Of a stretch of 64,000 nt of DNA, positions 12,123 through 23,399 are shown piece by piece. Source of the DNA: Panopea generosa (Eukaryota; Mollusca; Bivalvia; Adapedonta; Hiatellidae); NCBI GenBank assembly GCA_029582155.1, contig CM055903.1, positions 39,849,353-39,913,352 on the forward strand. Direction: 5' to 3'. Positions within the stretch are counted from its first letter, which is position 1, and each line of letters begins with the position of its first letter. Under the pieces are notes generated by a model, which searched no databases, had not been told where the DNA came from, and was given only the letters and a program-made list of their open reading frames with translations. Made by a program: the position numbers and the translations under genes.

Positions 12123-13570
12123 TCAAAGGATATAGAAACGCCGGATGAATTTCAGAGCCACGTTTTCATATTGTAAGAGATATTTACAGTTTTAAAATAT
12201 GTATTTTAAAAAAATCATCCATTACTGATTTTGTCAATAACAATGCTCATATTGGCAAAATCATTAATGGAATACCTTAACATACATAATAATCATATTG
12301 GCAAAATCATTAATTGAATACCTTTACATACATAATGCTCATATTGACAAATCATTAATGGAATACCTTAACATATATAATGCTTATATTGACAAATCAT
12401 TAATGGAATACCTTTACATACATAATGCTCATATTGGCAAATCATTAATGGAATACCTTAACATACTTAATAATCATATTGGCAAAATCATTAATGGAAT
12501 ACCTTTACATACATAATGCTCATATTGACAAATCATTAATGGAATACCTTAACATACATAATGCTCATATTGACAAATCATTAATGGAATACCTTTACAT
12601 ACATAATAATGGAATACATTAACATACATAATGCTCATATTGACAAATCATTAATGGAATACCTTAACATACATAATGCTCATATTGACAAATCATTAAT
12701 AGAATATCTTTACATACATAATGCTCATATTGACAAATCATTAATGGAATATCTTTACATACATAATGCTCATATTGACAAATCATTAATGGAATATCTT
12801 TACATACATAATGCTCATATTGACAAATCATTAATGGAATATCTTTACATACATAATGCTCATATTGACAAATCATTAATGGAATATCTTTACATACATA
12901 ATGCTCATATTGACAAATCATTAATGGAATATCTTTACATACATAATGCTCATATTGACAATCATTAATGGAATATCTTTACATACATAATGCTCATATT
13001 GACAAATCATTAATGGAATACCTTTACATACATAATGCTCATATTGACAAATCCTTAATGGAATACCTTTACATACATAATGCTCATATTGACAAATTAT
13101 TAATGGAATACCTTTACATACAATGCTCATATTGACAAATCCTTAATGGAATACCTTTACATACACAATGCTCATAATGAAAAATTATTAATAGAATACC
13201 TTTACATACATAATGCTCATATTGACAAATCATTAATGGAATACCTTTACATACATAATGCTCATATTGACAAATTATTAACGGAATACCTTTACATACA
13301 TAATGCTCATATTGACAAATCATTAATGGAATACCTTGACATACATAATGCTCATATTGCCAAGTTCATTAATGGAATACCTTAACATACATAATGTTCA
13401 TATTGCCAAGTTCATTAATGGAATACCTTTACATACATAATGCTCATATTGAAAAAGTCATTAATGAAATACCTTTACATGCATATTCTTAAACTGTAAA
13501 TCATGGTATCGCTTAAAATAGCTTTGAAATGTGGCTCAAAAATTCATCCGGCGTTTCTTCATCCTTTCAG
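12122..13570. mobile_element. TIR element with an internal 45-bp tandem array
   Basis: The left end begins CTCAAAGGATATAGAAACGC. The right end, read on the opposite strand, begins CTGAAAGGATGAAGAAACGC. Over the first 40 bp I count 35 matches, including an 18-bp identical core around GAAACGCCGGATGAATTT. Weaker similarity (GATTTACAGTTT against TATTTACAGTTT) extends the inverted repeats to about 85 bp (12122-12206 and 13484-13570). Between the arms lies almost nothing but the 45-bp array. No transposase is present, so this is a non-autonomous DNA transposon or MITE whose interior has expanded. The superfamily is unknown, and a target duplication is obscured by the TA tract on the left. Confidence 0.8.
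12244..13485. repeat. 45-bp satellite inside the TIR element, about 27 copies
   Basis: The unit reads AATCATTAATGGAATACCTT, TACATACATAATGCTCATAT, TGACA. Because 45 is divisible by three, uninterrupted stretches stay open in frame and give a 15-residue protein-like repeat on both strands (up to 119 codons on plus). Occasional 1-bp and multi-bp indels (for example near 12605 and 12961) break the frame. Nothing else suggests translation. Confidence 0.95.
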
Positions 13571-14030
13571 CATGATAAACAGAAAGTAATAGCAATGTAT
13601 ACTGAAGACAATCCCGCTGTCGCAATTAATGCGAAGGTGATTTACTAGTTATAACAAAAAACTAGCTGCATTAACAACAGAACATTAAGTTCCATAGAAA
13701 CTACTGTCCATTAAAGTTAATGGACATAAATCAACACCAACGTAAATAATGTCATGTAGTCCTGATATATTAAAATATAAAGTTTAAGAAAACATTATAC
13801 AAATGTTGCCTAGACAACGAATTAATGGATTTATCTATTTCTGGTTTCGTTTTATTCTTTTCTAATGGTCTATTGTTTGTGCAGGTGTTTTTGATTCAAA
13901 TTAAGTCTTCTAACCTTGATTTGTAAATGTGTCATACTATAATAATTATGTAACTGTAATATTGCCAGGTGTCTATTTATAAAAGAGTTATTATCACACG
14001 TTTTATAATTTGATAAAAACATAATACAAT
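13571..14030. other. A+T-rich DNA, nothing recognised
   Basis: No array, tRNA-like box or convincing frame was seen. Confidence 0.4.
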
Positions 14031-14182
14031 CAAACCTGTTTTAAGCAGCCAGTCATGGGAAAGAGCAAACGTGACCTCTTAAGACAGGTTGTTGCTTAAT
14101 ACAGGTTAAATTTGCTCTGAAAGCATAGAAATGGGAAATAGCAAATGTTGCTGCTTAAGACAAGTGGTTGCTTAATAAAGGT
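14031..14182 (+). repeat. Dispersed repeat 'AAACCTGT(C/T)TTAA', copy 1
   Basis: Contains CAAACCTGTTTTAAGCAGCC, AGACAGGTTGTTGCTTAATA and TGCTGCTTAAGACAAGTGGT. The same order of motifs occurs at 16379-16503. It is internally repetitive, with the ACAGGTT/TGCTTAA motif three times, and shows no reading frame. Confidence 0.75.
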
Positions 14183-14387
14183 GTCCGCTTACACATGTTT
14201 GACTGGAGATAGTACCAGTGCTCTGGATAAACATTTCTCTAAATGTGTATTCTACTCACTAAATTTGAATGCAATGCTTATTTTTAAAGAGTTACGAGTA
14301 AAAATTAACATTTTGATCAAATTTTAATTAACATAATACCGTTAGTGATTGAAATTCAGAAAAAAGGACAAATCAATTTAAATAGTG

Positions 14388-14582
14388 TATACCCTCTAGA
14401 ACTTAATATTAATTACACCACCTATAGCTCGAATTACTTATCTGGTCCCAGCCTATTTCTATTCCGATTTTACAAGTACATGTATAATATGATGCTGAAG
14501 GTTACTTGGCTCGAACAACCTTTAACTTGAACTATTTTGTCCAGTCCAGCCGGGTTCGAGCCATCGAAGTTCTAATTTATAA
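14388..14582. mobile_element. Short TIR element related to the 56-bp array at 59-62.6 kb
   Basis: One 56-bp-type unit (ACACCACCTATAGCTCGAAT, then TACTTATCTGGTCCCAGCC) lies at about 14415-14452. It is followed by GGCTCGAACAACCTTTAACT and AACTATTTTGTCCAGTCC, the same 3' segment that flanks the big array at 62541-62580. The right end GCCATCGAAGTTCTAA is an inverted partner of GTAGAACATCGTTGGC at 59043. The left end is decayed (CTCTAGAACTT). This looks like an unexpanded relative of the large element. Confidence 0.7.
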
Positions 14583-14885
14583 GGGCGAGACTAGGTACAC
14601 CCGTTAACTACCAGCGTTCAGACACCTCAGTCGTGACCTTTGCTATTGACCTTTCCAAGGGCGTGACCCTGTTGTCACGTCTTCTGTATGTATGTAGTAT
14701 TAGTTTATTGATAATTTTGTATACTGATTACCTTTAAATTGTTTTGGTTGCTATGCCAACGTCGTCTTCTGTTGGCCATATATATTTTGTATTTTTGAAC
14801 AGCAGACGTCATTTCAAGGACACAGTCACTTTATCAGCACAAGTGCAATACTAATAACATAATACGGACATTAATACTACACTGA

Positions 14886-15140
14886 AAATTACAGTCCAAT
14901 TAGCTTCTAGTCTCGGGGTTGCGGGTTCGATTCCCGTGGCTGGCCAGCTAAAATACTAACAGATGCAAGTGGGACTTTAAACCGAGGCCCCTTGTGACGG
15001 TGCTATACACTGAGCATGCTAAAGAACCACCAGAAGAAATCATAATTGGTTTCTATCTGTATCATACACTTTCCCCCAGAAATCTGAAACGACTAACACT
15101 CTTCTGGGGACATCGCCCAGGTGAGAAACCGGTGGCGATG
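14886..15140 (+). mobile_element. tRNA-derived SINE, unassigned family
   Basis: A clear B-box with flanking arm (GGTTGCGGGTTCGATTCCCG, about 14918) is present. The A-box half is degraded. The body contains TGCTATACACTGAGCATGCT and a C-rich/G-rich pair (CCCCCAGAA and TTCTGGGGAC, about 15073-15110) able to form a hairpin. No coding frame was seen. Confidence 0.6.
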
Positions 15141-15645
15141 TAAACAAACAAACTTATATTCACCACAGATAAAGTTTAAAGTTATGTTACGGCTACTATC
15201 TTGAAACGGTCAGTGCCACCATTTTCTTTATGTCAACGACATCAGTTTAGCATGAACAACATCATAATTATTTTTTTAAAAAAACATAATCGTTTCAATT
15301 TTTCAGAGCGGTGTTAGAAATATGAAATGAATTTTAACAAAATGATTAAATATTTATAATTGCGAACAAGAGAAAGTGCAAATACAAATTATCGCACGGC
15401 TTTAATTAATGGATCACTCACATGTTCGCGGCGATGATAAATTATGTAATAATAACATCTTAATTGAAGTAAAAATACACACGATGTCTCTGTTAAGCGC
15501 CCCAATGGTGGTTTTACCAGACGATAGTCTTGTTGTGATGTCTTCCTTATATTTATCGTGTAAATCTAATCTGTCATTGCAGTGTCAATGTTTGCACTAC
15601 TGTAATGTACTATGGATGAAGTATTCTGTCTGACATTTTTTTAAA
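15141..15645. other. A+T-rich DNA, no gene recognised
   Basis: A 74-codon plus frame (15409-15633) is rich in Ser, Leu and Cys but matches nothing I know. Confidence 0.4.
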
Positions 15646-15930
15646 CTAATTTATTTTACATCGATTGTAAAACAAGTTCTTCTCACAGCCGAAGCCCATA
15701 ATGTCGAAGTCTTTCTATATAGAAACAGGTCCCGATTTCACAAAAATACTTAGGTCAGTTATTTTACTTTAAATTCAAATAGTGTGCTCAATTTGAGTTT
15801 AAGTAAAATAATGAACTTTTCAAGAAACGGGGGCCAGTACTTAACATATGCAAATAAAAGCTCAAGTACACTAAACAAAGCCGTGGCGGAGGTTCGAACC
15901 AACGCTTGTTAGGATTAGTGTTCAGCTATA
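15646..15930 (-). mobile_element. SINE family D, copy interrupted by a palindromic MITE
   Basis: The tail (plus-strand TTATTTTACATCGATTGTAA, about 15650) and head (GGTTCGAACC near 15890) match the family at 25190-25375. Uninterrupted family members read AGAACCAGTACTAA across the insertion point. Here the sequence is AGAAAC, then 109 bp of MITE, then CAGTACTTAAC. Confidence 0.75.
15727..15835. mobile_element. Palindromic (foldback) MITE, copy 2
   Basis: Ends are AGGTCCCGATTTC and, inverted, GGCCCCCGTTTC. Inner arms are CAGTTATTTTACTTTAAA and TTTAAGTAAAATAATGAAC, so nearly all of the 109 bp can fold into one hairpin. It splits a family D SINE, which shows it inserted after that SINE. It shares arms with 2698-2826. 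Confidence 0.85.
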
Positions 15931-16308
15931 AAATATGTTTATGTTTAACTATTCATTTTCCAACTCAACATGTTGTAACATGTTGAAACTGATTTCCATT
16001 CCATTCTAAGAGGTTTAATTTTGTTTTTATAAATTCGCTGTTTAAGGTTTTGCAAATGAAGGATTTAATGTTTTTGAAAAGACAAATTTCAATTAAATTT
16101 AACTACATCCGACGCTCCGCGACTGCTATTAAATTATGAAGACGTTTCAATCATACTGGGGTAATTAATTTGAAGCAACTATGAAGCTTAATTTCATCCT
16201 GCATTCAAATTAAATTTTAAGAACATTAGTCGTTCTGTTGATTTCTTGTTTTATGAACTGAGTGAATAAATGATATTGTATTGTTTTGATATACATGTAG
16301 TTTTGTTT
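15931..16308. other. A+T-rich DNA, nothing recognised
   Basis: No repeat or frame of note. Confidence 0.4.
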
Positions 16309-17023
16309 CTTTCAGAAACTGATCGTTTCATTGTGTTGATCTATTTCTTTATCACGTGTATTAATTTGTAATTAGAGCCAAACCTGTCTTAATCAGCCAG
16401 TCAAGGGAAGGAGAAAAAGTGACCTTTTAGACAGGTTGTTCCTTAAAACAGGTTAAATAGAAAATGTGGCTGCTTAAGACAAGTGGATGCCTAATAGAGG
16501 TTATCACTGTTATTAATCTTTTCGGGTAAATTTCAATTGTGTATGATTTTATAATGTTAATGTATAACCGGCTCGAATGTTGATCTACTTTCTCGTTCCC
16601 GCCGGAGCGATTTCATTGGCTGAGACAGTAGGTCAACATCTACTGATGGTCATGACATTCTATGTAAATTGAAATTTTCTATTTTGAAAAATCTGAGCAA
16701 TTTTATTGGCTGAGAACGTAGGACGATATCTAATATTAGTTATATTAGCATTACTTCAACTTTATGATTAGATGCAGTTTTCTAATTGGAAACAGCTGGG
16801 TTTTCTAGGAAACTGATTGTTTCATAATGTTGATATACTTCTTTATCACGTTTATTTAATTTTAATTAGATATTTTCGAATAAATTTTAATTGGGTGTGA
16901 TTTTATCATGTTTATCATTAGTTATATCACTGTTGATTCAGCTTCGTGGTTAGATGCAATCTTCTGATCGGAAACAGTTGGTTTATGTCGGAAACTGATT
17001 GTTTCATTATGTTTATAATATAT
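16309..17023. repeat. Degenerate direct repeats, period about 183 bp in part
   Basis: GAAACTGATTGTTTCATAATG-like sequence occurs near 16316, 16809 and 16989. GATTAGATGCAGTTTTCT and GGTTAGATGCAATCTTCT occur near 16766 and 16949, 183 bp apart. TTGGCTGAGA(A/C) with GTAGG occurs near 16616 and 16707. The block is an old local amplification, and the copy near 16309-16377 is interrupted by the dispersed repeat at 16379. Confidence 0.65.
16379..16503 (+). repeat. Dispersed repeat 'AAACCTGT(C/T)TTAA', copy 2
   Basis: Contains AACCTGTCTTAATCAGCCAG, TAGACAGGTTGTTCCTTAAA and GGCTGCTTAAGACAAGTGGA, matching 14031-14182. The local duplicate at 16801-16885 reads straight through AATTAGATATTTTCG, whereas this one has the extra 130 bp after AATTAGA. 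That supports insertion as a mobile unit. Confidence 0.75.
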
Positions 17024-19033
17024 AGAGATACATGTATAAATAAAGATGGTAAAAGAGGTCGCAAGACTTAAAATTCTTGTGAATTCTTGAAGATAAATCG
17101 AAACTAAATATCAAAGAACAAAAGGTAAGCTAAGTACTCAAAAAAAAACAGAGTACACGTTGGAACGTAATCCACTACAATCCATAAGCATTTTTCATAA
17201 CGTTTAACGTTAATTTACCAAACAAAGTACACACTTTCATATATTGCCATTTCACCTTTGCATTATGGCTTTGTAATAAAAGACCTTTCATCATCACATT
17301 CAGTTCCATTTCTCCTTAAATCTAATTCCCGCAATCTTTGTTCTTTTTGTTGATTTACATTAACTCTGCTCTTTTTTTTGTTTTAACATCTGGCTTTTTC
17401 ATGTGGATTGTGAAGCTCTGTAGAAAGACGTGTGAAGTGCATCTCGGTAAGTGAATATCATTACCATGCAGATTGTGCTCCTCCTCAAACTTACAGGTTT
17501 ATTTATTTCCGTATGGTTTAACGTTGATAAAAAGCGTGCACGCTTAAACTAATGATGGTTGCATGTAAGAATGTGTTCATTTTGTAAGTTTCTTTTGGAC
17601 ATTAATATACCTAATATCCGGAAAGCTACAGATTTATGAGCACATCAAATTATATAATTGTCGAATGAATAACACACTTTATAAATGCTTTGTTAATTGA
17701 ATCGTGTTTTGTAGCTTTCTCACTTTAAGATAAGAAAATACACGCACAACACATGACCAGTCACTCAAAGGTACAGTCTTAGAAAGTACATGTCCAATTG
17801 GAGACGTAGAATTCAAATGACAGTCACCGTAATAGAACACATATAGTCATTGCATAGAATAAACACAGAGCAAACTATAGGTACTATTGATACATACAGA
17901 AGAAGTGCCAATGAGGCCATCCTTAAAAATATATGTTTGTGTGCTTCGACCCAGTATTTTTCATGTGGGCTATTTTTTTCCAAATTTTGATTTTGCATAG
18001 TCATTTTAAGGAAATCATGAAAAAATTGAATGATTTGAAAGTCAATAAAAAAGTTTTGGTAGCTGCAATTTTGAGAGAGTAGGTAGGAGCACGGCAAACA
18101 ATATATATTTTAAGGATGGCGAATGTTTTCTGACAGTTTCAAGCATTCTAGTTGTAATGACATATGCATCATACAATTCACGTAGCATACACATTTGAAG
18201 TGAAACATAACATGCACGTGAGAAGAACATCTTACGCATGTGGATTCTGTAACACTTGTAAAATATAAGACCAAAATATAACCAGCAGGAGACATAGCAT
18301 TCAAAGATCACAGTCACCAAAATAGCATGAATTCACTCAATATACAGAATACGTATAACAAATACAATACACACATATTAATTTGTGATGTGACAACTAA
18401 ATAAAGAGCGAGGACATATAAACCAAAGCGGAAATCAGTTTAAATGTCCTCAATGGTGATGTACAACCTATCGTTCACAGGGGATTACTTTTCTTTATAT
18501 TTTTATTTGTTTCGCTGTGATGGCTGTGTCCTTTTGATATTTTGGATCCCAACGGAATATTTTAATACGCATGCAGTAACTTACTCTTGCGACAAAGGTA
18601 CTGTTGGAGACTGAATTAAACATGATTCATAGAGGCAGCTACAAGTGTTATCAACAGACTTACAACAGCAGAGACACGTTGCTGACTGAATAAACCCACA
18701 CAAAGTAATGGAAAAATAAAACAAAACAAAATGAAGGGGTTGGACTTGTCAAGGTGGTGTGTCTCCTTGATGAGGGTAAAAAACGATTATAAACCTCTGT
18801 TTTGTAAACATATTATGCAATCGATGTTGGCATGAAAAGTTTAAACAAAAACTAGTTGAAGAAAGCCAGTTTGCTTGGTATATTATGTATTAGCCGTATC
18901 ATAACATGAATATAAACCGTACGTCAAAGCGTACAAAATGTTTTTATTTCTATTTTTGATAGATTATAAATAATTTTGAGATATTTCTCTATTTTTTAGT
19001 TTTTAATTTCAACTACCAAATGGTAGTCCATTT
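17024..19033. other. A+T-rich DNA, mostly nothing recognised
   Basis: A possible short first exon at 17401-17446 is listed separately. Around 17800-17835 and 18288-18325 there is a partly shared motif (GGAGACRTAG, ATTCAAA, CAGTCACC) that hints at an old duplication about 490 bp apart. Minus-strand frames of 92-94 codons (17813-18320) are Cys- and hydrophobic-rich but unrecognised. Confidence 0.35.
17401..17446 (+). CDS. Possible short 5' coding exon (weak)
   Basis: An ATG at 17401 follows a T-rich tract and opens 15 codons (protein starts Met-Trp-Ile-Val-Lys). It runs into a consensus 5' splice site, CTCG|GTAAGT, at 17446/17447. Without splicing the frame stops two codons later. There is no partner exon downstream with a reasonable intron, no known motif and no promoter. 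ATG plus GTAAGT can occur by chance in 64 kb, so I consider this only a hint. Confidence 0.15.
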
Positions 19034-19417
19034 AAACACTCCTTGACAAGTGTATGAAGATCGGGGTGGGCCATCCCTTTAAAACACCCCGTGGTAGGTG
19101 TATGAGGATCGGGGTGGGCCATCCCTCTAAAACACCCCGTGATAGGTGTATGAGGATCGGGGATGGGCCATCCCTCTAAACACCCCGTGATAGGTGTATG
19201 AGGATCGGGGTGGGCCATCCCTCTAAAACACCCCGTGATAGGTGTATGAAGATCGGGGTGGGCCATCTCTCTAAACACCCCGTGATAGGTGTATGAGGAT
19301 CGGGGTGGGCCATCCCTCTAAACACCCCGTGATAGGTATATGAGGATCGGGGTGGGCCATCCCTCTAAAACACCCCGTGATAGGTGTATGAGGATCGGGT
19401 TGGGCCATCCCTCTAAA
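19034..19417. repeat. 47/48-bp minisatellite, about 8 copies
   Basis: The unit reads ACACCCCGTGATAGGTGTAT, GAGGATCGGGGTGGGCCATC, CCTCTAAA. It is G+C-rich against A+T-rich surroundings and strongly homogenised. A small perfect palindrome ACTACCAAATGGTAGT lies just left, at about 19013. Confidence 0.95.
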
Positions 19418-20554
19418 AAACTTACAAAATGACATAGGCTATTATATGAAATAAGTATTTATATATTAGACCATTTTTTTTTATTTATCCGTTTAGAAAT
19501 AAACAGTTGTTTTTTTCGTATATTCTCTCTCCATTCTGCATGTATAGTTTCTCTGGAGGCTTTATTTTTAAAGTTATTAGAGACGTTTGAATCTCAGAAT
19601 TTTATGGGGGTTTTTGTATGTTTTATTTTCGTTTTTTTTTCTGTCATCATGCAAATTGACGAGATCATGATTATTTTTTATATCTTATATATATACATTA
19701 TCTCTATATGAAATGCCCAAAAGATCTGACTTACTGCTTAACATGTGAGTGATAGTTTTTACTTTCCACGAGTTCGAAGGTTGTTGAGGTTAAATATCTA
19801 AAGCCCTACGGTATCTTATCGCTGTCATAGTCGACATTATCCAAAACAGATTCCCATCTCCACATTTATAGCCACTAAAATTAAAAACATATAAACAGGA
19901 TTGCTTTGTTTTTATTTATTTTCAAAATTCGACAAAGAATAATACATCAGCGAGTCGTAAACCGCCACCAGTAGAGTCCAATGGTGATTTCTCATTATTT
20001 CTGTTAAATTTTTATGAGCGCATATGTGACCATAATGATTCATGTTGTCTTTAATGATAATAAAGCACCTGACGAACCAGACTTTTGCATTATTTAATCC
20101 GGAGACACTGTCTGCAGACGGTTTTTTAAATAATTAATCTAAATCAACTAATCAAGAAATGAGCGCACAGAAGCAAATTTTGGAAACATCAATATGTGTT
20201 TAGGTTAGAAGTGTTAAATATGTGATTTCAAGGCTCATTTAAGCTAGCTGCAGTATTTAGATTATTTCATCCACAGAAGCGAACAATCGGTTCAGATCAC
20301 ATGTACGCTTCTGCGAATGCTTGATAATATTGAGAGCTTAACAGATTTTACACCTGAGTTACATTTATGGTGTACAGATGTTCAATATGAAATGGTATGC
20401 AAATACCTTACACTGAACCTTGGATAAAAGTGATGTTCAACTATATGAGAAAAGATAGTTGAGGTCACCCACAAACCGCGAATTTGCTAGTGTGAAATGA
20501 TCTTCTTCTTTTTTTTACAATGCAAAATGTAAGTATCAAGATCGCCTTGCATTT
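19418..20554. other. A+T-rich DNA, nothing recognised
   Basis: Only T-rich homopolymer stretches (for example about 19630) and unique-looking sequence. Confidence 0.4.
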
Positions 20555-20748
20555 CAAAGGTCATGTGAAACAAGTTACTACAACTTATACAAATTAGGCT
20601 CGAATTCTTCCTAGGTAGAACCAGTACTAAGTATATGCGGTTAAAAGAGTCTTGCTCAAGGACACCATATATAGTCGTGGGGGATGATCGAACCAACGAC
20701 CCTCAGGTCCTGGGTTTGATGCTCTACTATTTGACTATGCGCTCCACT
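20555..20748 (-). mobile_element. SINE family D, copy 1
   Basis: Body motifs in plus orientation are GTGAAACAAGTTACTACAAC, TAGGTAGAACCAGTACTAAG and TTGCTCAAGGACACCATATA. On the minus strand the head contains GTTGGTTCGATC (B-box) and AGTAGAGCAT (A-box side). Its head end abuts the 29-bp repeat. Confidence 0.8.
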
Positions 20749-20749
20749 C

Positions 20750-20895
20750 ATGGGTTTGATAAGCAGTTTGGCAATCAATGTGTTTGATAAGCAGTTTTGT
20801 CAATCAATGGGTTTGATAAGCAGTTTTGTCAATCAATGGGTTTGATAAGCAGTTTTGTCAATCAATGGGTTTGATAAGCAGACTAGCCAAATCAA
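20750..20895. repeat. 29-bp tandem repeat, about 5 copies
   Basis: The unit GTTTGATAAGCAGTTTTGTC plus AATCAATGG is repeated nearly perfectly. TGGGTTTGAT also occurs once in the adjacent SINE head (20711-20720), so the array may have been seeded from SINE head sequence. Confidence 0.9.
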
Positions 20896-21378
20896 GTTAT
20901 TCTGGTAATCAGATATTTATGAAATAGCGGTATATATTTTTTTGCATAAATGCCACTGTGTTTACTAATGTTTGGTACAGTTATTGCTTTAAGTTTTTGT
21001 CAATTTATTTTTTTCTTCGTCATTTGGAAATCGGCCGACCTCGTCATGTTAGCACTGTTACAAATCCGCCCTACGGTACCCAATGCATCACTTACATTTT
21101 CAGATTATTTGTATACAAAACGGAAACCCACTGCAATTTACTTGATTTAGCATGGTATTGAATGCCATGTCCAAACGGAAATGTTTGTACGTATAAAATC
21201 GAAGCCGGGAGCAATAAAGTATCACTTTTATTGTATTTGTGCACACACTATTCATATCGATATTGTAATGGCATGTGTAAACAGGCTAAACTTGACGTAT
21301 TGTTCGATATTCAGACTCAGAATAGCAGAATTATTTCATTTACAACAAAGCTATTCCCGTTCTAGTTCTTTTTTAAGC
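20896..21378. other. A+T-rich DNA, nothing recognised
   Basis: Several overlapping plus frames of 60-67 codons in more than one phase occur at 20950-21381. None is recognisable. Confidence 0.35.
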
Positions 21379-21606
21379 TAGTCTGTAGTACGGACACAGC
21401 TCTCCCGTTACATAGCGATATTGGGTAAACCACATTTGAGCACTCTGATTGGTCAGTTACTTCAGCTGAAAGTTTGAATGACGTCACAGTTTAGTAAGCG
21501 TTCAATTGCTATGAATTGTGGGACAGGCAAAGACTTCCCTGCTTTTTCATTGGTGGTTAACAGGTTAACAGACCTGATTCGGGAGATGCCGGTATCGGGA
21601 TAGACT
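21379..21606 (+). mobile_element. 231-bp MITE family, copy
   Basis: Begins TAGTCTGTAGTACGGACAC and ends GGGATAGACT. Internal GATTGGTCAGTTACTTCAGC, GAATGACGTCACAGTTTAG and CTGATTCGGGAGAT match the other copies. No clear target duplication. Confidence 0.85.
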
Positions 21607-21885
21607 AAGTAGATGCCACATGTACGTGTTTACAGCTAGACCAGTTTCTCTACGCAATACAGGAATGGGTAATTTGTCACATTTGTTAGTAAAACTATTT
21701 TGTTGTTTGAGGCGTACTGGTGCAATTAATTAATGTACATGTACATGATGAATGTTTGCTAGCTATATGGTTTGCATTTCTGTACATTTTACTCAGAAAT
21801 AAAATAGTGTACAATGTATATCAGAAAAAAAGTATATTTTACGAATAAAACTAATTACAAAAATATGTTTGCTTGAATATTTAAT

Positions 21886-22146
21886 GTAATGTTACGCAAT
21901 CGAGGGTCAACAGACGATCAGTTAACACAGCCACTCTTTCCTGGAAATTTGTAAGTACTTGGGCATCCCCATCTCCGCAAGTAACTGATAACTTTCTTAC
22001 TTGATTCAGCCAGCGATAAGAGACGAATGATAATGAGATGGAAATTCGTATATTAATCATCACGCACGGAAACTGTGGCCGGACGGGAACTAACGCTCCC
22101 TGGATTGACAGCCATGCTCGCTACTGACTGAGCTAACTGGGCCCGG
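21886..22146 (-). mobile_element. tRNA(Lys)-like SINE, family B, copy 2
   Basis: On the minus strand the head reads CCCAGTTAGCTCAGTCAGTA and a degraded B-box region GTTAGTTCCCGTC. The body includes ATTCGTCTCTTATCGCTGG and CAGTTACTTGCGGAGATGG, as in 34016-34310. The tail reaches about 21890. Confidence 0.85.
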
Positions 22147-23399
22147 TACGAAAAGAATAAAATCAGAGTAAATAAAACGAGTATAGAGCAAGGATTTCCG
22201 TTATTTAGGGTTAAAAACTGTGTTAACTGTAATACCCGTGTTATCACGTCAAACATGTTTACATATTACCGAATTTACAGATAGTCTGACGGAGTTATTT
22301 ACACTTCATGTTTTTTCTGATGTGTCGGCAAGGTAAAGAAAGAGGTTTATGCAACCGTACATCGGGTTTAGTTTCTCTACTGACATTAAAAATGCGACAA
22401 CTCATTTCTTCCGTATTTCTGTATTGTCCCTGTTATGAGTATTCTTGGCATTGCTTGTACATGTGTTGTTGTGGCGGATGTGTCCAACGAAAAATTAAGT
22501 CATGATTATTTAGTGCATTGTTGTGTTTTGATACCTATTGGGCAAGCATTTGTATTATTTCATAATCTAGATAAAAAAATAATACATGATTTAAAAAACA
22601 ATTTGAAAGCAAATAACGCACACAAGAAAATAACCTATCTTGTATGATATAATGATAATAAAAATAATCAGTGTTGATCACCGCCAAAATGATCATACGC
22701 GACAAGGACTACTTTTAATTCCTCGAATTTCATCCCTTTAAAGCAAAACTTGGTCACGACGACACAAACAGGACCTCGCCGCTGGCAATAAACCCCGGTT
22801 GAAAACCGATTACACGTAGTCAAAATACTCTGAGCTGATAAATTCAGTAGCTAACGTATGTAAGTATCCAAATTCAAAAGAAGGTAAGGGTCGGTCACCA
22901 GACGGCTGAGGATTTGATATGAAAAACGCGTATAATAAAACTTTCTTGCTTTTTAAGGAATTTTAAATAGAGTAGCTAATTATTAGGTTCGACTGTTACA
23001 ATGCTTTGAATCAAGATGGTTTTGATACTGATAATGTCTATAAATCATTCCTGTGATTTATGAGGTCACAAGACGTCAAAGAACTGCCTCGCCCCCTTAA
23101 TCTGAATGTTATATAACTCAAAGGCACAGAAAAAAGATAAGTGTGAAGCTGCAAGCAATGCGAAGTGATATGCATCAGGTAAGACAGATTTGCACTTCAA
23201 TTAATCTGCTGTTTTTTGGCATTCATTTCTTTTAAACAAATACGTCTTGTAGGCAATGAGGGTAACATGAGTGTCTATAAAACATAGGTAAATACATGTG
23301 TAACATGGTTAGAAGCATGACACAACCACGGCAGCACGAATACAAACATATGCATGGAAGAGTTAAAATAAGGACATGACAAATTTACACCAGAGGTAA
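22147..23399. other. A+T-rich DNA; one weak promoter/exon-like patch
   Basis: At 23108-23178 a TATA-like TTATATAACT is followed by an open stretch ending at GCATCAG|GTAAGA, a good 5' splice site. The possible exon encodes only a few residues after ATG at 23158, and no partner exon was found. Otherwise nothing was recognised. Confidence 0.25.

Noticed and set aside
12298..13385. 15-residue protein-like repeat in the 45-bp array
   Set aside because: In-frame openness follows from 45 being a multiple of three. Both strands are open, indels break the frame, and the array lies inside transposon ends.
14590..14700. Possible repeat shared with 55441-55500 (TTTGCTATTGA and CTTTCC)
   Set aside because: Shared stretch is only about 18 bp with weak extension. 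It could be chance or a very old repeat.
17401..23178. Gene with exons at 17401-17446 and ending at 23178
   Set aside because: The two donors lie on the same strand but there is no acceptor-bounded exon between them that keeps a frame. Each donor is plausible by chance alone.
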